NCBI GenBank assembly: GCA_052116865.1
Contig: JBQKKG010000001.1
Location: 496,001 to 560,000, forward strand
Length of the DNA: 64,000 nt
DNA from: CAUPWF01 sp963515125
GTDB lineage: Bacteria > Bacillota > Clostridia > Lachnospirales > Lachnospiraceae
Reading direction: 5' to 3'
A program made the translations under genes and the position numbers. Below the pieces are notes generated by a model. The model was not told the origin of the DNA and searched no databases. It saw only the letters and a program-made list of their open reading frames with translations. Shown here piece by piece: positions 17,660 through 25,245 of the stretch; within the stretch, counting starts at the first letter, position 1; each line of letters starts with the position of its first letter.

Positions 17660-18991
17660 ATGACAGAGGAATATATTTTAGAATTATTAGGTACACGACA
17701 ATATAAACAGTTAAAAATCGGTCTAGAGTCTATGTATCCCATAGATATAGCAGAGTGTTTGGAAGATTTTGCAGAAAAGCAATTGATTATAGTGTTTAGA
17801 CTCTTAGGTAAAGAAGAAGCCGCTGAAACATTCACTTATATGAATAGCGATATGAGGCAAGTACTCATCAACGCACTAACAGATTCTGAAATACAAGAAG
17901 TAATGGAGGAAATGTATTTAGATGATGCGGTCGATATGTTAGAGGAAATGCCTGCAAATGTTGTAGATCGATTGTTAGAATCGACAGACGAAAATACAAG
18001 AAGACAGATTAATGAGCTATTAGAATATCCAGAAGATAGTGCGGGCAGCATTATGACTGTAGAATATATAGGATTACGAAAGGACATGACAGTAGCGGAC
18101 GCGATTCTAAAAATTCGTCATATAGGTATTAATAAAGAAACTATTTATACTTGCTATGTTACAGAAAAAAGAAAATTACTAGGTTGTGTAAACGTGAAAG
18201 ATCTGATGGCAAGCAGTGATAGTAAAACAATGGAAGACATAATGGATACTAATATTATATATGCACAAACTCACGATGATCAAGAAGATGTAGTAAAACA
18301 GATACGAAAATATGGATTAATGGCAATGCCCGTTGTAGATAGGGAACGGTGTATGGTGGGCATTGTAACGGTTGATGATGCTATGGATGTCTTACAAGAG
18401 GAAACAACAGAAGATATGAATATTATGGCCGCAATGAGCCCGAGTGAAGAGTCTTATTTTGGAACATCTGTATGGGGTCACGCCAAGAATCGAAGCTTAT
18501 GGCTATTAATCTTAATGTTTTCTTCTACAATTACAGGACTCATTATTATGAGATATGAAAAGGCATTAGTAACAATGCCATTACTTGTATCATTTATTCC
18601 AATGTTATCAGATACTGGTGGGAATTGTGGCTCCCAAAGTTCTACATTGATTATTCGAGGACTCGCAGTAGATGAGATTCAATTTAAGGATATCTTTAAA
18701 ATTATTTTTAAAGAGTTTCGTGTTGCAATTTTAGTGGGCGCTTTTTTGTCCATCATAAATGGAATCAGGATATTATTGATGTATCAGGATTTAATTTTAG
18801 CTGTAGTAATTGGATTAACCTTAATATGTACAATAGTTTTATCAAAAATGATAGGATGCATGCTTCCTTTATTTGCAAAGAGATTAAATATGGATCCCGC
18901 GATTATGGCTGCACCATTGATCACCACCATTGTAGACACCTGTTCTATTGTCATATATTTTTCTATAGTAACTAGAATCTTTAATCTATAG
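17660..18991 (+). CDS. mgtE: Magnesium transporter MgtE (second, tandem copy)
   Basis: A 443-residue paralogue of the preceding gene with the same order of N domain, CBS pair and five membrane segments. It keeps DEMYLDDAVDMLEEMP-like and TGGNCGSQS motifs and the Asp of LITTIVDTCSIVIYF, so it should still conduct. Differences include MLSDTGG before the pore motif where the first copy has MIMGTGG. ATG 17660 lies six bases after AAAGGAGG; the ATG at 17654 touches that site and is rejected. Both copies share the M-box. The duplication looks old, since the nucleotide sequences differ throughout. They may form homo- or heterodimers. Confidence 0.94.
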   Translation: MTEEYILELLGTRQYKQLKIGLESMYPIDIAECLEDFAEKQLIIVFRLLGKEEAAETFTYMNSDMRQVLINALTDSEIQEVMEEMYLDDAVDMLEEMPANVVDRLLESTDENTRRQINELLEYPEDSAGSIMTVEYIGLRKDMTVADAILKIRHIGINKETIYTCYVTEKRKLLGCVNVKDLMASSDSKTMEDIMDTNIIYAQTHDDQEDVVKQIRKYGLMAMPVVDRERCMVGIVTVDDAMDVLQEETTEDMNIMAAMSPSEESYFGTSVWGHAKNRSLWLLILMFSSTITGLIIMRYEKALVTMPLLVSFIPMLSDTGGNCGSQSSTLIIRGLAVDEIQFKDIFKIIFKEFRVAILVGAFLSIINGIRILLMYQDLILAVVIGLTLICTIVLSKMIGCMLPLFAKRLNMDPAIMAAPLITTIVDTCSIVIYFSIVTRIFNL

Positions 18992-19022
18992 ATATTGTAC
19001 TTAAAAAGAGACATAAATTGGG

Positions 19023-19051
19023 TTGTATACAATATATGTTTGGGGTATAAT
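19023..19051 (+). promoter_or_regulatory. Promoter of pta-ackA with overlapping palindrome
   Basis: TTGTAT (19023-19028), 17 bases and TATAAT (19046-19051) lie 40 bases before pta. The -35 is part of TTGTATACAA (19023-19032), a palindrome identical to the core of the larger palindrome in front of the citrate synthase gene at 32234-32259. Confidence 0.6.
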
Positions 19052-19090
19052 AAATATAACTGAGAATAAATGGAAAGGAGTCTTTAAATC

Positions 19091-20083
19091 ATGGGATTTA
19101 TAGATGAAATTAAAGTAAGAGCAAAGGCAGACAAGAAAGTAATCGTATTGCCAGAAACAGAAGACAAGAGGACATATGCAGCAGCTGAGCAGATTTTAAA
19201 AGAAGGTTTGGCTGACTTGATTCTTGTTGGAAGTCAAAAGGAAGTCGATACGGTGGGAGCTGGATTTCATATTGAAGGAGCAAAAATTGTGGATCCGGCT
19301 ACACATTCAAAAACTGCTGAATATATCAATATGCTTGTAGAATTGAGAAAAGCTAAAGGCATGACTGAGGAACAGGCAACAGAATTATTAATGAAGAATT
19401 ATTTATATTATGGAGTTATGATGGTAAAGGCAGGCGATGCTGATGGAATGGTTTCAGGTGCCTGTCATTCTACTGCTGATACATTAAGACCATGTTTACA
19501 AATATTAAAGACAAAACCAGGTACAAAATTAGTATCTGCATTTTTTGTGATGTCCGTACCAGATTGTACTTATGGCGAACAAGGGACTTTTATATTTGCT
19601 GATAGTGGATTGGAACAAAATCCAGATGTTGAAAAACTTGCTGCAATTGCCGGATCTTCGGCAGAGTCATTTGAATTACTTGTGCAAAAACCTGCAAAGG
19701 TTGCAATGCTTTCACATTCTACAATGGGAAGTGCAAAACATGCAGACGTAGATAAAGTAGTGGCAGCAACTGCACTAGCAAAAGAATTATATCCAAATAT
19801 TCAGTTGGATGGGGAAATGCAGCTAGATGCAGCCATTGTTCCTGAAATTGGAGAATCCAAAGCTCCAAACAGCAAAGTAGCAGGACATGCAAATGTATTA
19901 GTATTTCCTGATTTAGATGCAGGAAATATTGGCTATAAATTAGTGCAAAGACTTGCAAAGGCAGAGGCATATGGGCCAATTACTCAAGGAATTGCAAAAC
20001 CAGTTAATGATTTGTCTCGTGGGTGTAGTGCAGAAGATATTGTGGGTGTTGTAGCAATTACAGCAGTACAATGCCAAAAGTAA
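19091..20083 (+). CDS. pta: Phosphate acetyltransferase
   Basis: Converts acetyl-CoA and phosphate to acetyl phosphate and CoA, the first step of acetate fermentation. The 330-residue protein is the short Pta form without an N-terminal DRTGG domain. Motifs include VLPETEDKRTYAA near the start, DGMVSGACHSTADTLRP, MLSHSTMGSAKH and the C-terminal QGIAKPVNDLSRGC. ATG 19091 follows GGAAAGGAG. It is 22 bases ahead of ackA, its metabolic partner. Phosphate butyryltransferases are related but shorter in these motifs. Confidence 0.94.
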   Translation: MGFIDEIKVRAKADKKVIVLPETEDKRTYAAAEQILKEGLADLILVGSQKEVDTVGAGFHIEGAKIVDPATHSKTAEYINMLVELRKAKGMTEEQATELLMKNYLYYGVMMVKAGDADGMVSGACHSTADTLRPCLQILKTKPGTKLVSAFFVMSVPDCTYGEQGTFIFADSGLEQNPDVEKLAAIAGSSAESFELLVQKPAKVAMLSHSTMGSAKHADVDKVVAATALAKELYPNIQLDGEMQLDAAIVPEIGESKAPNSKVAGHANVLVFPDLDAGNIGYKLVQRLAKAEAYGPITQGIAKPVNDLSRGCSAEDIVGVVAITAVQCQK

Positions 20084-20105
20084 ATAAACATACGGAGGAT
20101 ATGAA

Positions 20106-21296
20106 ATGAACGTTTTAGTAATAAATTGTGGGAGCTCTTCTTTAAAATTTCAATTAATTAACTCTGATTCTGAGTCAGTATTGGCAAAAGGATTATGTGA
20201 AAGAATAGGTATAGATGGTGAATTAACTTATCAACCAGCTGGTAAAGATAAAATGAAGTCTGCAAAGGCAATGCCAACGCATACACAAGCTATTCAATAT
20301 GTAATTAATGCGTTAACGGATGTTGAAACCGGAGTTGTAAAAAGTTTAAGTGAAATAGATGCTGTAGGACACCGTGTTGTTCATGGTGGAGAAAAGTTTG
20401 CTACATCTATTGTCATTACAGATGAAGTATTAGCTGCTATTGAAGAATGCAATGACTTAGCACCACTACACAATCCGGCAAATATTATTGGAATCAATGC
20501 ATGTAAAGAATTAATGCCTAATACACCAATGGTAGCAGTTTTTGATACAGCATTTCATCAAACAATGCCAAAAGAGGCTTTCATGTATGGACTCCCATAT
20601 GAATATTATGATAAATATGCAGTGAGAAGATACGGTTTTCATGGTACAAGCCATAGTTTTGTCTCAAAACGTGTTGCAGAAATAGTAGGGCAATCCTATA
20701 ATGCTACAAAAACAATTGTTTGCCATTTAGGAAATGGGTCAAGTATCTGTGCAGTTATGAATGGAAAATCTGTTGACACCTCTATGGGACTAACACCATT
20801 AGAAGGATTAGTAATGGGCACTCGTTCTGGTGATCTTGATCCGGCTATTTTGGAGTATATTGCTAAGAAAGAAGGCCTTGATGTAGAAGGCGTGTTAAAA
20901 GTTTTGAATAAAAAATCAGGTGTATTTGGACTTTCTGGTGGATTATCAAGTGATTTTAGAGACCTTTCAGACGCAAGTGATAATGGAAATGAGAAAGCAA
21001 AATTAGCTCTTGATGTATTTGCTTATCGTGTTGCAAAATATGTAGGCAGCTATGTTGCCGCAATGAATGGTGTTGATAATATTGTTTTTACCGCAGGAAT
21101 TGGTGAAAATGACTGTCCGATGCGTGAAGCAATTTGCAACTATCTTGGTTATTTAGGAATTACGATTGATCAAGAGGCAAATAGTAAGAGAGGCGAAGAA
21201 GTTACAATTTCTACTCCAGATTCAAAAGTGAAAGTACTTGTTGTACCAACGAATGAAGAACTAGCAATTGCACGTGAGACTGTATCACTAGTGTAA
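20106..21296 (+). CDS. ackA: Acetate kinase
   Basis: Transfers phosphate from acetyl phosphate to ADP, giving acetate and ATP. The 396 residues have the usual ASKHA layout: NCGSSSLKF at residues 7-15, HRVVHGGE near 82, FDTAFHQTMP near 148 with the catalytic Asp, HGTSHSFVS near 180, CHLGNGSS near 208, and FTAGIGEND near 320. ATG 20106 follows ACGGAGGA. It forms an operon with pta and gives substrate-level ATP. No terminator is obvious before the next promoter at 21354. Confidence 0.97.
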   Translation: MNVLVINCGSSSLKFQLINSDSESVLAKGLCERIGIDGELTYQPAGKDKMKSAKAMPTHTQAIQYVINALTDVETGVVKSLSEIDAVGHRVVHGGEKFATSIVITDEVLAAIEECNDLAPLHNPANIIGINACKELMPNTPMVAVFDTAFHQTMPKEAFMYGLPYEYYDKYAVRRYGFHGTSHSFVSKRVAEIVGQSYNATKTIVCHLGNGSSICAVMNGKSVDTSMGLTPLEGLVMGTRSGDLDPAILEYIAKKEGLDVEGVLKVLNKKSGVFGLSGGLSSDFRDLSDASDNGNEKAKLALDVFAYRVAKYVGSYVAAMNGVDNIVFTAGIGENDCPMREAICNYLGYLGITIDQEANSKRGEEVTISTPDSKVKVLVVPTNEELAIARETVSLV

Positions 21297-21353
21297 ATAG
21301 AATCATAGATTATATGAATTGGGACATATAGTATCTTTTCTTGCATAAATTTG

Positions 21354-21381
21354 TTGACAAAACAATTTTACATGATATAAT
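21354..21381 (+). promoter_or_regulatory. Promoter of yceD-rpmF
   Basis: A consensus TTGACA (21354-21359), a 16-base spacer and TATAAT (21376-21381) lie 29 bases before the start at 21410. It is one of the strongest promoters in the window. Confidence 0.8.
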
Positions 21382-21409
21382 AGTTTAGGTATGAATAGGA
21401 GCAATAACA

Positions 21410-21934
21410 ATGATAATTAACCTATCCGACGTATTATCAGCGAATGACAAAACAGTAGAAAAAACTGCAGTAATTGATATGAACAAATTTCATTCTAAGG
21501 TTGGAGTGTTTCCAATTACGTATAAGGAACCTGTATATCTTGTAATTACACATGTAAAAGATAGACAACTTCTTATAAAGGGACACACTAATTTAGAGAT
21601 TGCGATTCCATGTGATCGATGTTTAAAAGATGTCACTAAGAAATTTGTAATTGAGTTTTATAATGAAGTTGATTTGCATGAGTCAGAAGTAGATAATAAA
21701 GAATTAGAAGAAAAGAATTATATTGACGGATATAATCTTGACGTAGACAAATTACTCTATAATGAGATTTTGATAGGATGGCCGATGAAAATTCTATGTT
21801 GTAAAGACTGTAAAGGAATTTGCAATGTATGTGGTCAAAACCTAAATGAGGGAACTTGTGAATGTGAAGATGCAAGTCTTGACCCTAGAATGTCAGTTAT
21901 CCGCGATGTGTTTAAGAATTTTAAGGAGGTGTAA
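21410..21934 (+). CDS. yceD: YceD/DUF177 family protein
   Basis: A 174-residue protein of the DUF177 family, encoded in front of rpmF in most bacteria. It is linked to ribosome and 23S rRNA accumulation, but the exact role is not settled. It contains PCDRCLKDV near residue 69 and a C-terminal cluster with CCKDCKGICNVCG and CEC, which could bind zinc in this lineage. Four bases separate it from rpmF, whose ribosome binding site AAGGAGGTG lies in its last codons. Confidence 0.9.
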   Translation: MIINLSDVLSANDKTVEKTAVIDMNKFHSKVGVFPITYKEPVYLVITHVKDRQLLIKGHTNLEIAIPCDRCLKDVTKKFVIEFYNEVDLHESEVDNKELEEKNYIDGYNLDVDKLLYNEILIGWPMKILCCKDCKGICNVCGQNLNEGTCECEDASLDPRMSVIRDVFKNFKEV

Positions 21935-21937
21935 CCT

Positions 21938-22117
21938 ATGTCAATTTGTCCAAAGAATAAATCTTCTAAAGGTAGAAGAGATAAAAGAAGAGCTAACTGG
22001 AAAATGAGCGCTCCAAATCTTGTTAAATGTAGCAAATGTGGAGAATTAATGATGCCTCATAGAGTATGTAAAGCTTGTGGATCATACAACAAAAAAGAAA
22101 TTGTTTCAGTTGACTAA
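21938..22117 (+). CDS. rpmF: 50S ribosomal protein L32
   Basis: A 59-residue basic protein. It has the L32 pattern PKNKSSKGRRDKRRANWK at residues 5-22 and a zinc ribbon of two CxxC pairs (CSKC and CKAC). ATG 21938 follows AAGGAGGTG. It sits right behind yceD, as usual. Most L32 proteins start with a shorter AxPKxK sequence; here the start is MSICPKNK, with an extra cysteine. A terminator follows at once. Confidence 0.96.
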   Translation: MSICPKNKSSKGRRDKRRANWKMSAPNLVKCSKCGELMMPHRVCKACGSYNKKEIVSVD

Positions 22118-22124
22118 TGTTAAA

Positions 22125-22163
22125 AACGAGGATTTCCAATTACTTTGGAGGTCCTTGTTTTTT
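22125..22163 (+). terminator. Terminator after rpmF
   Basis: AACGAGGA pairs with TCCTTGTT around an inner TCCAA/TTGGA helix and is followed by six or more T. It ends the yceD-rpmF unit before the inserted transporter gene. Confidence 0.82.
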
Positions 22164-22250
22164 GGGAAAATTTTAATATATCTAGTAAACAATTTATTTC
22201 TTTTATTGTGTTAAGAAAGTGCTAAGAATATACTAATAACTGTTAATTTA

Positions 22251-22279
22251 TTGACAGTTCCATTTTTAAAAGTTACACT
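22251..22279 (+). promoter_or_regulatory. Promoter of the NSS transporter gene
   Basis: TTGACA (22251-22256), 17 bases and TACACT (22274-22279). Overlapping its -35 is CTGTTAATTTATTGACAG (22240-22257), which matches the clostridial Rex pattern TTGTTAA-N4-TTAACAA at 11 of 14 fixed positions. Confidence 0.6.
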
Positions 22280-22298
22280 AAAAAAGAGGATTGGTCAT

Positions 22299-22336
22299 AA
22301 AAAGGATGCTCTCACATGGGTGAGAGCATCCTTTTT
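22299..22336 (+). terminator. Leader terminator hairpin in front of the NSS transporter
   Basis: A perfect 17-bp stem (22299-22315 with 22320-22336) with loop ATGG ends in T5. It begins only about 13 bases after the expected transcript start and lies 47 bases before the coding start. A second 8-bp hairpin (22345-22352 with 22363-22370) follows just ahead of the ribosome binding site. It may attenuate the transporter gene or stop readthrough from rpmF. Confidence 0.75.
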
Positions 22337-22383
22337 ATTTCCACTTTTCTGTAAACCTAAAAACAGAAAATAGAGGTGATATT

Positions 22384-23763
22384 ATGAGTAATGAAGAAAA
22401 AAAACATGATGCTAATTTTAGCTCTAGATTTGGCTATATTATGGTAGCCGCTGGGGCAGCAATCGGATTAGGGAACATTTGGAAGTTCCCCTACCTAGCC
22501 TATGGAGGGGGCGGTGGGGCATTTGTTATTGTGTATATTATTTTGTGTATTGTACTTGGGCATCCGGTTGTTGAAATGGAATCAGCAATGGGGCGCTACG
22601 CAAGAACAAATGGTATTGATGCGTTTGGTGTTGTTAATAAAAAGTGGAAGTTTGCTGGAATTATCAATATTATTTGTACCGTTATGATTGATATGTACTA
22701 TATCATTGTCAGTGGTTATGTATTAAAATATGCGGTAACCTACATATTGGGCGGACATTTTGGTGCTGATAAGCAAGCATATTATACGAACTTTATTTCT
22801 AAACCTATTGAACCATTAATTTATGCAGGTATCTTAATGTTAATTACTGCCATTCTTTTGATCGGTGGAATTACACGACTGGTTGAAAAGGTAACAAAAG
22901 TAATTATGCCACTCTTATTTGTTCTCTTAATTATCTGTGGAGTATGGGCGCTATTTTCCTTTGATGGTGCTATCGCAGGTTTAAAATACTATATCATTCC
23001 TGACTTCTCTAAATTCACTTGGAAAGCATTTTCAGATGCATGTATGCAGGTAATGTTCTCAGTTGGTATCGGCTGGTCTATTTTTGTTACGTTAGGTGCT
23101 AGTATGAGTGATGGCGCAAATATCAAAAAAGATTCTATGATGGTAACAATTTGTGATACAACGGTAGCTCTAACTGCAGGATTTGTAATTATTCCTACTG
23201 TTGTAGGTGCAGGTTCAACGATGACGGCAGGACCATCTTTGATTTTTCTCGCCATGACAGAAATCTTTGGAAAATTTCCAGGTGGTAATCTGATAGGATT
23301 CTTATTCTTTACGGCAGTTATTTTCGCTGTATTATCTACCTATTTTACGATTCTTGAAATACCAGTAAAATGTTTAGAAGAAAAATGTCATATTACACAT
23401 AAAAAGGCAACTATTATCAGTGCTATCATTATATTCATAGGGGGTATCTTCTGCTCTCTGAGCCAAGGGACTGGCTTATTGAGTGGAGTTAAACTTCCTT
23501 GGTGGGCTTATAATACAGGAGTTGTATATTATAATATATATGATTGGATAGATTGTTTCTCTGGTTATATTCTGTTACCGCTTGGATGCCTTTTAACTTC
23601 ATTTTACTGTTGCAGAGTATGGGGGTATAAAGAATATGAAAGAGAATTGACAAAAGATGGGCGTGACGGAAAATTGAGTCTATATAATAAGATAATTATG
23701 ACAGTCGTTGTTCCTGCTTTAACCATCATTGTTATTTTGAATTGTTTTGGTTTTATTCAATAA
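22384..23763 (+). CDS. Neurotransmitter:sodium symporter family transporter
   Basis: Na+-coupled amino-acid importer of the NSS/SNF family (LeuT, MhsT, TnaT type). The 459 residues form about eleven or twelve membrane segments. The family signature is clear in the first helix: FGYIMVAAGAAIGLGNIWKF, cut to AAIGLGNIWKFPYL, and YGGGGGAFVIVY follows. ATG 22384 lies eight bases after AGAGGTGAT. The gene separates rpmF from plsX, which are normally neighbours, and carries its own promoter, leader hairpins and terminator, so it looks like an inserted cassette. The substrate (tryptophan, tyrosine, leucine or other) is not readable. Confidence 0.92.
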   Translation: MSNEEKKHDANFSSRFGYIMVAAGAAIGLGNIWKFPYLAYGGGGGAFVIVYIILCIVLGHPVVEMESAMGRYARTNGIDAFGVVNKKWKFAGIINIICTVMIDMYYIIVSGYVLKYAVTYILGGHFGADKQAYYTNFISKPIEPLIYAGILMLITAILLIGGITRLVEKVTKVIMPLLFVLLIICGVWALFSFDGAIAGLKYYIIPDFSKFTWKAFSDACMQVMFSVGIGWSIFVTLGASMSDGANIKKDSMMVTICDTTVALTAGFVIIPTVVGAGSTMTAGPSLIFLAMTEIFGKFPGGNLIGFLFFTAVIFAVLSTYFTILEIPVKCLEEKCHITHKKATIISAIIIFIGGIFCSLSQGTGLLSGVKLPWWAYNTGVVYYNIYDWIDCFSGYILLPLGCLLTSFYCCRVWGYKEYERELTKDGRDGKLSLYNKIIMTVVVPALTIIVILNCFGFIQ

Positions 23764-23854
23764 TAAGGTAAATCCCAATAAATAGAAAAGAAAGATGATG
23801 TCTAATAGGGATTTTATCCAGAAAAATATTTCAGTATTTATATAGTGATTTATA

Positions 23855-23888
23855 AGACGTAGAAACTTTTGCTTCTGCGTCTTTTTTT
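23855..23888 (+). terminator. Terminator after the NSS transporter
   Basis: AGACGTAGAA (23855-23864) pairs with TTCTGCGTCT (23873-23882, one G-T pair), followed by seven T. It isolates the transporter from plsX. Confidence 0.83.
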
Positions 23889-23889
23889 C

Positions 23890-23926
23890 TTGATTTTTAT
23901 AATGATGTCTAGTAGAATTAATTCTA
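23890..23926 (+). promoter_or_regulatory. plsX promoter with a palindrome on the -10
   Basis: TTGATT (23890-23895), 17 bases and TAGAAT (23913-23918). The -10 is the left half of a perfect 14-bp palindrome TAGAATTAATTCTA (23913-23926). This is a candidate operator for a fatty-acid regulator, but it does not match a site I know. Confidence 0.55.
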
Positions 23927-23947
23927 TCAATGCTAGGAGGTAAGAGC

Positions 23948-24946
23948 ATGACAAATATTACAAGAGTAGCAGTAGATGCTATGGGTGGCGATCACGCACC
24001 ACATGAAACCGTAAAAGGTGCAGTGGAGGCCGTGAATCATGATGCTTCTATAAAAGTTTTATTAGTTGGTAAAAAAGATGCAGTAGATAAAGAATTGGCA
24101 GCATATACTTATTCCAAGGAACAGATAGAAGTGGTAGATGCAACAGAAGTAATTGAAACAGCAGAGCCACCAGTAATGGCAATTAGAAGGAAAAAGGATT
24201 CCTCTATTGTCGTGGGAATGAATCTTGTGAAACACCAGGAGGCAGATGCTTTTGTATCCGCTGGAAGTTCGGGGGCAGTTTTAGTTGGCGGACAAGTCAT
24301 AGTAGGAAGAATCAAGGGTATAGAACGACCGCCACTTGCACCATTAATTCCTACAAAAAAAGGGGTATCATTATTGATTGACTGTGGTGCCAATGTTGAT
24401 GCGAGACCCACACATTTAGTACAATTTGCAAAAATTGGATCTATCTATATGGAAAGCATATTAGGTATTCAGAACCCAAAGGTAGGAATCGTGAATATCG
24501 GTGCTGAAGAAGAGAAAGGAAATGCATTGGTAAAAGAGACTTTTCCACTGTTAAAAGAATGCGAAAGCATAAACTTTGTTGGTAGTGTAGAGGCGAGAGA
24601 TATTCCATTTGGCAAGGTGGATGTTGTTGTTTGTGAAGCATTTGTTGGAAATGTTGTGTTAAAAACATTTGAAGGTGTAGGTGCAGTATTGATTAGTAAG
24701 ATTAAAGGTGGTATGATGACCTCATTAAGAAGCAAACTGGGGGCGATGTTGGTAAAACCTGCATTAAAAGAAACACTAAAATCTTTTGATTCAAGCGAAT
24801 ATGGCGGAGCACCGTTGTTAGGCTTAAATGGTCTAGTAGTAAAAGCACATGGCAGTTCGAATTCAAAGGAAATTGCCAACTCGATCGCACAATGTGTGAC
24901 GTTTAAAAAGCAAAAAATTAATGAAAAAATTAAAGAACTTATATAA
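23948..24946 (+). CDS. plsX: Phosphate acyltransferase
   Basis: Converts acyl-ACP to acyl phosphate, which the acyltransferase PlsY then uses in phospholipid synthesis. The 332-residue protein has VAVDAMGGDHAPHE near its start, AIRRKKDSSIVVGMNLV near residue 80, SAGSSGAVLVGG near 105 and KTFEGVGAVL near 240, all typical of PlsX. ATG 23948 lies seven bases after GGAGG. It begins the plsX-acpP-rnc-smc-ftsY block; the usual fapR partner is absent in front of it. Confidence 0.95.
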   Translation: MTNITRVAVDAMGGDHAPHETVKGAVEAVNHDASIKVLLVGKKDAVDKELAAYTYSKEQIEVVDATEVIETAEPPVMAIRRKKDSSIVVGMNLVKHQEADAFVSAGSSGAVLVGGQVIVGRIKGIERPPLAPLIPTKKGVSLLIDCGANVDARPTHLVQFAKIGSIYMESILGIQNPKVGIVNIGAEEEKGNALVKETFPLLKECESINFVGSVEARDIPFGKVDVVVCEAFVGNVVLKTFEGVGAVLISKIKGGMMTSLRSKLGAMLVKPALKETLKSFDSSEYGGAPLLGLNGLVVKAHGSSNSKEIANSIAQCVTFKKQKINEKIKELI

Positions 24947-24961
24947 GAAAGGGAAATGAAC

Positions 24962-25192
24962 ATGGAATTTGAAAAATTACAAGATATTATAGCAGATGTA
25001 CTTAACGTAGGAAAAGAGGAGATCAAAATGGACACTACCTTTGTAGATGATCTGGGTGCAGATTCTTTAGATATTTTCCAAATTATTATGGGAATCGAAG
25101 AAGCATTTGATATCGAAATTTCAAATGACGATGCAGAAAAGATTGCCTCGGTAGGAGATGCTGTTGAGCAAATCAAAAACGCAACTAATTAA
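24962..25192 (+). CDS. acpP: Acyl carrier protein
   Basis: A small acidic four-helix protein, 76 residues from ATG 24962, that carries fatty acyl chains on 4'-phosphopantetheine. The attachment serine is in GADSLD. It is strongly acidic, as expected. ATG 24962 is eight bases from AAAGGG; the ATG at 24956 is only two bases away and less likely. Its activating enzyme, AcpS, is encoded in this window at 38898. A terminator follows immediately, so expression can be set apart from rnc. Confidence 0.95.
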   Translation: MEFEKLQDIIADVLNVGKEEIKMDTTFVDDLGADSLDIFQIIMGIEEAFDIEISNDDAEKIASVGDAVEQIKNATN

Positions 25193-25202
25193 TTAAGGTG
25201 AT

Positions 25203-25231
25203 GAAAAGCCCGTTGTGGGCTTTTCGTTTTT
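25203..25231 (+). terminator. Terminator between acpP and rnc
   Basis: A 9-bp perfect stem GAAAAGCCC/GGGCTTTTC with loop GTTGT and a GTTTTT tail begins 11 bases after the acpP stop and ends 14 bases before the rnc start. Confidence 0.85.
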
Positions 25232-25245
25232 ATATGGTGGAATAC

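Noticed and set aside
24469..25176. Minus-strand frame of 235 codons across plsX and acpP
   Set aside because: It covers two recognised genes on the other strand; the translation has shadow-like Ser/Ile/Thr composition.
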